This document shows, one piece after another, positions 58,881-64,000 of a stretch of DNA of 64,000 bases (within the stretch, counting starts at the first letter, position 1; each line of letters opens with the position of its first letter). This DNA comes from Nageia nagi (lineage: Eukaryota; Pinophyta). Both the position numbers and the translations under genes were made by a program. The notes under the pieces were generated by a model, which saw only the letters and a list, made by a program, of their open reading frames with translations, ran no database searches and was not told the origin of the DNA. The DNA is taken from contig JBITNC010000001.1 in assembly GCA_050084985.1 (NCBI GenBank), forward strand, positions 123,504,001-123,568,000. The letters are read 5' to 3'.

Positions 58881-59159
58881 CTCTAGGCACTAAATCTATT
58901 GAGAAATCAAATTCTCATTTTGGGGGTAATCCTAGTAGATCTTTAGGGAATACATATTTGTGTTGTTTTAGCATAGGGTATTTATTTAGCAATTCTACCT
59001 CCTTATCTTCTTGTTCAACTTACTTAACCTTGAATGCATCAATCATCTCTCCTTTTCTTATGCTTCTTTTAACTAGCATAATTATGATAAAGTAAGGCTC
59101 AAAAAGTTCATTGATCACTATACACCTGTATTGATTTTGAGATACATCAGTGTATTATA

Positions 59160-59500
59160 CCCATCTCTCTTGGAATTAGATTAGAGGTTTATGTGCATCA
59201 ACCAATCCATGCCTAAAGTGATATCATAAGAGGCTAGGGGAACCACATACAATTCCCACATAATAGATCCTTGGGTAATTCTTTTTCAACATCCTTAAAA
59301 TATTGTCTAACAAGGTATTTATGTATAGATCCAAACTCCACTTGCCACCCATTTTTAAAAAACTTTGGTGCCTTTGACATGTCTTTAACTAAAGAATTTG
59401 AAATAAAACTATCCTGTAGCACCATAATCTATCAAAATTCTAAAATATTTATTAGAAATTTTACAAAGGATTTGAAGAGATGTGTCTTATCCTTTGGTCT
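59160..59500 (-). pseudogene. aspartic protease, element C
   Basis: The minus strand reads RILIDYGATG at 59,412-59,441, matching the retropepsin ILIDTGATH pattern with Tyr at the second position, followed by a stop. A 63-codon open piece (59,425-59,234) contains KAPKFFKNGWQVEFGSI. The rest of the fold is not clear. Confidence 0.6.
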
Positions 59501-59519
59501 ATCTTAATCTGGTAATTAC

Positions 59520-60950
59520 AAAGATTTGATGTTCCTTGGATTGATCTATCTTCAATGAGAACTGATTAGCATAGTGAGCTCCACCACAATTCCAAGATTT
59601 GTATTTATTACCCTTCTTCTATAATAGAAAATTATCCTTAGATGCATTCTATTGAATATTTGATCTAGAAAACCTTAGATATGGTTCCTAGAACCTTAGC
59701 TTCCATTCTCAGGGTTAAAATGTTGCTTATATAATGAGTGGTTTCTCCTGTGAAGGTTCTTTTTCTTGTTAGTTTTTTTCCCAAATTACCTTTTCTCAAA
59801 TTTGGGTAAATTCCCATCCTTATAGCTATGGCTATATTCCTTGATCTTCTTATTGCTCATTTGTTTTGCTTTATGCTCTATACTTTTACTCTTCTAGTAG
59901 ATTTCCTTGTATTTTTTTTTTGGAAAAGACTATAGTTTACAAAGGTATTCTTTATACCCAAATTGCTTTCTTCCTTTTTTGCTAGGTCATATGCTTTTTC
60001 AACCATTTTGGAGTTCAATACATTTACCACAATTTTGATCTTAGGATCTAACCCAATAAGAAACCTATAAACCTTTGTATGGTTCTTATCCTTAGGAGCA
60101 TATTTGAGAAGCTTGAAAAATCTCTAATGATAGCTTTAGACACTGATAGATCCTTTTTGTAGGGTATAGTATTCTTCATACTTTCTATCATAGTAGATTT
60201 GGGGGATGAATCTTTTGCAAAATATTGCAACAAATTCTAGACATTTTCGGTACTAGATTCCATGCTCAATCTTGTAAGCATTCCACCACTCGAGTGCAAT
60301 ACCATCAAAGTTTTAGGTAGCCCATATAGTTTTGGTTTCTAGAGATAATTTCTTTAGTGACAAGTATGTCTCTACTTCTTCTAACAATATTTTGGCTTTC
60401 TCTACTTCTTACTTATCATTAAAATTTGGGATCTAGGCTTTCTTAAGGTCTTATGCAAGTCCTTGTTCAATTGTTATCTGAATTTGGTCATTTCTCCCTT
60501 CATGCCTTGCCTATTTTGGAACATATTATTCTCTTGAATTTCAGCTCATTAATTCAACAAGTTGTTTATAATTTCTTATTGTTCTACCACCTACTCTTGT
60601 AACCTTTTGATAGCTTCTTCTCCCTCATTATTCTTAGTGTAATGAATTCCAAAACTCTAATTTTCATTATTAGAAACCCTTGTATTAGCATTCCTCATTA
60701 TTCTATTTGCTACATTTTGACCCCTAGTATTTCTTCTATTTTCCCTTACATTAGCATTCATGGGAAGGCCATTTATGACACCTCGTTGTAGGTTTCCTAA
60801 AGCTCTTATTATGCATCTTGGAATTACCATAATCCGAGTCCATAAAGTGGTACTTTCATTAGGCTCAAGCATACTCATCTTAACTTCCTTAACTCTTATA
60901 GAAAAAGAGTCATGGACCATAAGCCCAAGAGTTTGAATTTCATGCTTTGA
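59520..60950 (-). pseudogene. gag, element C
   Basis: Begins soon after the primer site. An open piece at 60,992-60,657 is rich in Arg/Asn near its end (RENRRNTRGQNVANR). The middle contains GEEAIKRLQE. An open piece at 60,233-60,048 has LQYFAKDSSPKSTMIE and SNMLLRIRTIQRFIGFLLG, like the retrotransposon gag core end. A knuckle-like SWNCGGAHYANQF sits at 59,562-59,600; relative to the gypsy C-x2-C-x3-H-x4-C pattern the first and last Cys are lost. Many stops. Confidence 0.65.
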
Positions 60951-60956
60951 TACCAC
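60943..60956 (-). promoter_or_regulatory. initiator-Met-tRNA primer-binding site of element C
   Basis: Minus-strand TGGTATCAAAGC differs by one base (G to A) from the TGGTATCAGAGC site complementary to plant initiator Met-tRNA. It lies a few bases after the LTR end. Confidence 0.85.
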
Positions 60957-60961
60957 CATAA

Positions 60962-63118
60962 TGCTACTACCTATTCTTGATAATGTTTTCACCTATTCTT
61001 GACATCATAAACCCTAAAATTTTAGACCTAATTTTTTTAATTAGTTTAAACACTTGAATGATCTAGGAATGTACCAGGAGATCCATATGAGCATATCAAT
61101 GTTGCTAGCTAGTTATCACTCACATGGCAAGATTGGTCAAATCTGAATTAGCCAATCTTGATCAAATACCTTTTGGTATTCACCCCAAAATGCTCATCCT
61201 ATTTGGATATGCCTTATAAGTGATTCAACCATTTTTGCTCTTAAACTATGTGATAGAAGTTGTATTCATAATGTAGTGGTTTCCTATTCAAGGGCCATAT
61301 CACTTGATAGAATTCACATCCACTAGGTTATGCATCCTGTTCTAATGATAACCCTTTGATTCATAAGAGTAGAAACATTATCCTAGGAAATCTCCCTAAT
61401 GAGTAGGTAAGATTCATCGCCTATGGAATAATCATCATACTAGTTTATGTGAAACTATAAGTAGTATGATTATTAAATTACCCTCATTTAGTAACCATTT
61501 TTTTATTGACTACTACCCTCAACTAAAACCCTATCAAGGATATGAGACACTAGTCTACCCATATCTATCGACTAGGCTCATCATGGGGTTTGGCATCCCC
61601 ATGCCCATATCTTGGGGATCCATTGGTATTGGATTAATACCCTTGAGTGTTTTGTATAGTCTAGTAAGTTTTAAGAAATATTATAAAATAAAATAACCCC
61701 ATGTCTTATCAATCCTAGAAATTATTAATATCAGATCAATTTATTAGGGTTTCTAGGTTTCATACTTGTACCAAGCATTACATGTTATCTTAGTCTAAAT
61801 TTATGATAAACAAACCATCCTTTACATTTAAAACTAACATGAAAAAAATTTGTTAATGTATGTAAGAAGTTTCAAACCAAACTTGTTCAAGAATTCACTA
61901 ATAATATTCAAAAGTACGATAATTATCCCATATACTAGAAATTATAAGAAGCCTTGAGTTGACACAAAATTCAACTACTTCTAATAAGGAACTGTGAAGT
62001 AAAGTGGTCCTCACTTAAGTAATATTCTTTTTTCATGTCATTTAGTGACTAAATGTTAGTTCTATATCATTATCTTCATCACTAAGACATTCCATAAGTT
62101 TGATTCAAATTTACAACAAGATTGAGACTTGCATTAATCTTCTAGTTTAAATTATCTTCAAAGATTTTTCTTCATGCGTCATTTTTGTACCAATTTTCAT
62201 CCAAATCTATAAGGATTATTTTGAAAAAGAAGCATTTATTTATTTTTCTTCATATCATCTTGACACTAGACTATCCTACTAGATCTATTTACAAGTGTCT
62301 AAGGATCCATGGTATTATCCAATATTTAATATCCATATACTCTTAGTTGTAGCCTGTATATTACTCTACTTTCTTCATAATAATATTTTTTCTCCTAGTT
62401 GAGTTAAAATCCATAATATGGGTTACATCCTTAGCTTATGATTTCTTTAGGGACATTAGAATTTTCCTCATATTCATGACTAAGAAATACATTTACTTTC
62501 TCTAATAATTGTGCCTCTTACTATATGTGAGATTCTCCCATATTATATTTTATACTTTTGATTTAATACTAAATTATCCTTTGTCATGTAATTATAAATG
62601 GTTAAGGATTTACAGTGTTTTTATAAAGTTATTAAATTATGAAGTGTTTTGTTTCAATGAGCCATCAATTAATTATATTCATATTGTGGAACTCCTTCCC
62701 TTTTATTGAACTCTTTTTCATGATGGGTTAAGACATTCGTAACCTATAATTACTTTAAAGACATTAATCCATATCTACACTCATAACTATGGTTTAGATA
62801 TTTAGTATTACATAATTTGAAGTGTATTAGCATGTGCTTACATAATTATTTATTAACCCATGTGGAAAAATAAGTTTGAAATCAAGTTCTAAGTATCATT
62901 TAAATTACCTTAATGAACATCTCATTACATCGGATAGTTGCCAATAGGTTTACAATATGAATCATGACTATCAATATGTTAGTAATTCTACATGAATGTA
63001 TTAATACATAATAATATATGAGATATTTAGATACATAATTATTTCCTATAGGAAATTTAAATCATTTTATTACAAAGATTTTGAATACCTTTAGTAAGAC
63101 TTTGTTTTTTGAGGTTGC
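60962..63118 (-). repeat. 5' LTR of element C, truncated
   Basis: Begins TGCTACTACC and is collinear with the left LTR (39,665 onward, then from 52,165) to about 63,118 ('tttgttttttgaggt'). Beyond that the two copies share nothing. About 2.4 kb of U3 is missing. Replaced by the copia-type sequence that runs to the window end. Confidence 0.8.
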
Positions 63119-63670
63119 AAACAAACACAAAAATCAAAACATCATTTTATTTATTTATTTTTTTAATGATTGATGATATTTCTTATTCTTTGGCTGAGAA
63201 TGATAATACATTTTACACATATGATATATAGTTGATGATGTATGTCATCTTTGGTGTTGTGTGCATATGTGATGATGTGGTATATTTGATCAATTTATGG
63301 ATGACATCTATCTTATATGTGTATATATTATGCATCTAGTTGATCTTATTTTTTGATTTGCTTATAGCTTGTGGTTTCTTCTTAATATTGTAGGTTACTT
63401 TGAGTATACAAACTCATGGAGGCTCTTCATTTCAGCAAGATATTGAATGACTACTCTTGTATAAAGAAACCTTTTATTGGTTAATGATTGTATTGTAAAA
63501 AATATTTGTTAAAATGGTTAAGTAGTTGAGCCATTGTAGAACCATCTATATTCTATTACTTTCTCAAATATGTAAAAAGTTCTCATATCCACTTGTATCT
63601 CTTGGAGGAGAACTCTCTCTTAATTTCTCTTTCTTCTTTGTCTTTCCAACTTTCTACTCAATTTTACATT
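63119..63670 (+). other. 3' internal sequence of a copia-type element, non-coding
   Basis: No open frame. Ends in a pyrimidine-rich stretch and the polypurine tract at 63,671. By position it is the 3' untranslated part of the element whose LTR begins at 63,680. Its left boundary coincides with loss of the C LTR. Confidence 0.45.
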
Positions 63671-63679
63671 AAGGGGGAG
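63671..63679 (+). promoter_or_regulatory. polypurine tract, copia-type
   Basis: AAGGGGGAG directly before TGTTGAAAATTATAATG. Purine tract followed by TGTTG is the standard 3' LTR junction of plant Ty1/copia elements. Confidence 0.8.
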
Positions 63680-64000
63680 TGTTGAAAATTATAATGTAAT
63701 ATTGTGTAATATTTATATTTAATGTAAATTCACTTATTGATTAAAGTATCTTTATATGCCTTAAAGTATTAAGGGAATAAAAATAGAAAGAGGAAGAAAA
63801 ATAGAAAAAGGAATAAATATAGAAAGAGAATAAATATAGAAACACCTTTAACCTTACTCGTGGGTAAAAATAAGGTTAAAGGGTGGGTTATTTTTATAAA
63901 TAGAGAGGTGCTCCTCTCATTATGTAAGTTGTTATAACTTGATGAAGCATGGTAATGCTTGTCATGTAGATTTATAGGAGAGTTATCTTTTGAGAAAGTA
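63680..64000 (+). repeat. start of a copia-type 3' LTR (runs off the window)
   Basis: Begins TGTTGAAAATTATAATG. U3 contains purine-rich 'aatagaaagag' type repeats (63,778-63,842), a 12-base inverted repeat (CCTTTAACCTTA at 63,845-63,856 and its complement at 63,871-63,882), and a TATA box, TATAAATAG, at 63,895-63,903. The 3' end is outside the window. Confidence 0.75.
63895..63903 (+). promoter_or_regulatory. TATA box of the copia-type LTR
   Basis: TATAAATAG followed by 'agaggtgctcctctcatt', itself a short hairpin-forming GAGG...CCTC. The order U3, TATA, R fits a promoter on the plus strand. Confidence 0.65.

Larger units (their letters stand above)
39665..63118 (-). mobile_element. Ty3/gypsy chromovirus-like element C, minus strand, with nested insertion
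   Basis: The 3' LTR is on the left (39,665-40,360 plus 52,165-56,172, interrupted by element D). The internal region 56,173-60,961 carries gag, protease, RT, RNase H and integrase in that order from right to left. The 5' LTR on the right begins at 60,962 and is homologous to the left LTR up to 63,118, where it is cut off. A Met-tRNA-type primer site and a purine-rich tract are in the expected places. Coding parts have few stops per domain, so C is less decayed than the Tat-like remnants. Confidence 0.85.

Noticed and set aside
1-64000. tRNA, rRNA, or host protein-coding genes
   Set aside because: I found no cloverleaf with conserved T-loop/A-box, no rRNA-like conserved stretch, and no exon-like reading frame outside retroelements. 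A profile search could still find short RNA genes I missed.

Overview
This window looks like intergenic repeat sequence from a large, AT-rich plant nuclear genome. Almost everything recognisable is an LTR retrotransposon at some stage of decay: Ty3/gypsy integrases of at least three types, plant-style gag proteins, an initiator-Met-tRNA primer site and a copia-type 3' end. No host gene, tRNA, rRNA, CRISPR array or bacterial feature is supported. Clade (gymnosperm or large-genome angiosperm) cannot be decided from this sequence alone. Many LTR differences are C/T or G/A, as expected for methylated, silenced repeats.

Layout. 1-3.4 kb: plus-strand remnant of a Tat-like gypsy pol (RNase H-like domain, RT, RNase H, integrase), with a 100-N gap. 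3.4-8.8 kb (copy A) and 10.5-18 kb (copy B) are two diverged versions of the same composite: integrase end, an LTR-like spacer, a coiled-coil ORF1-like region, then a second element's LTR and gag. Between them, at 8.8-10.5 kb, lies the 5' end of a minus-strand element M with a well-defined 858-bp LTR. In copy B the second element is complete: 15,253-20,389, two LTRs of about 1.66 kb, 5-bp duplication GGATC, gag but almost no pol. 20.4-26.7 kb holds the rest of the host element and two plus-strand integrase remnants. The second integrase is split by an (AT)13 tract and by a 482-bp solo LTR with target duplication TTAGC.

26.8-35.5 kb is a minus-strand LTR-gag-LTR-gag-LTR array (2-kb internal regions, no pol). 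A foldback element follows at 35.8-36.0 kb and another minus-strand coiled-coil ORF1-like remnant at 36.8-39.6 kb.

39.7-63.1 kb is a minus-strand chromovirus-like Ty3/gypsy element C with gag, protease, RT, RNase H, integrase and a probable chromodomain. Its 3' LTR is long (about 4.7 kb) and is interrupted by element D, 40,361-52,159: 847-bp LTRs, duplication GTATA, long gag and protease but no RT or integrase, and large non-coding regions full of tandem repeats. The 5' LTR of C is cut off at about 63.12 kb. From there to the end runs the 3' end of a plus-strand copia-type element with polypurine tract, LTR start and TATA box.

How the parts relate. The elements without pol (15.3-20.4 kb, the 26.8-35.5 kb array, and D) could only move with enzymes supplied by relatives. 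The nesting gives a time order: C before D; the ORF1-like host before the GGATC element; the second integrase before the TTAGC solo LTR. The most unusual points are the gag-only tandem array, the D element with a second zinc-knuckle-like motif after its protease and GCCGGC repeats in both U3 and leader, and the A/B composite duplication, whose divergence is hard to reconcile with the young LTR pair inside copy B.
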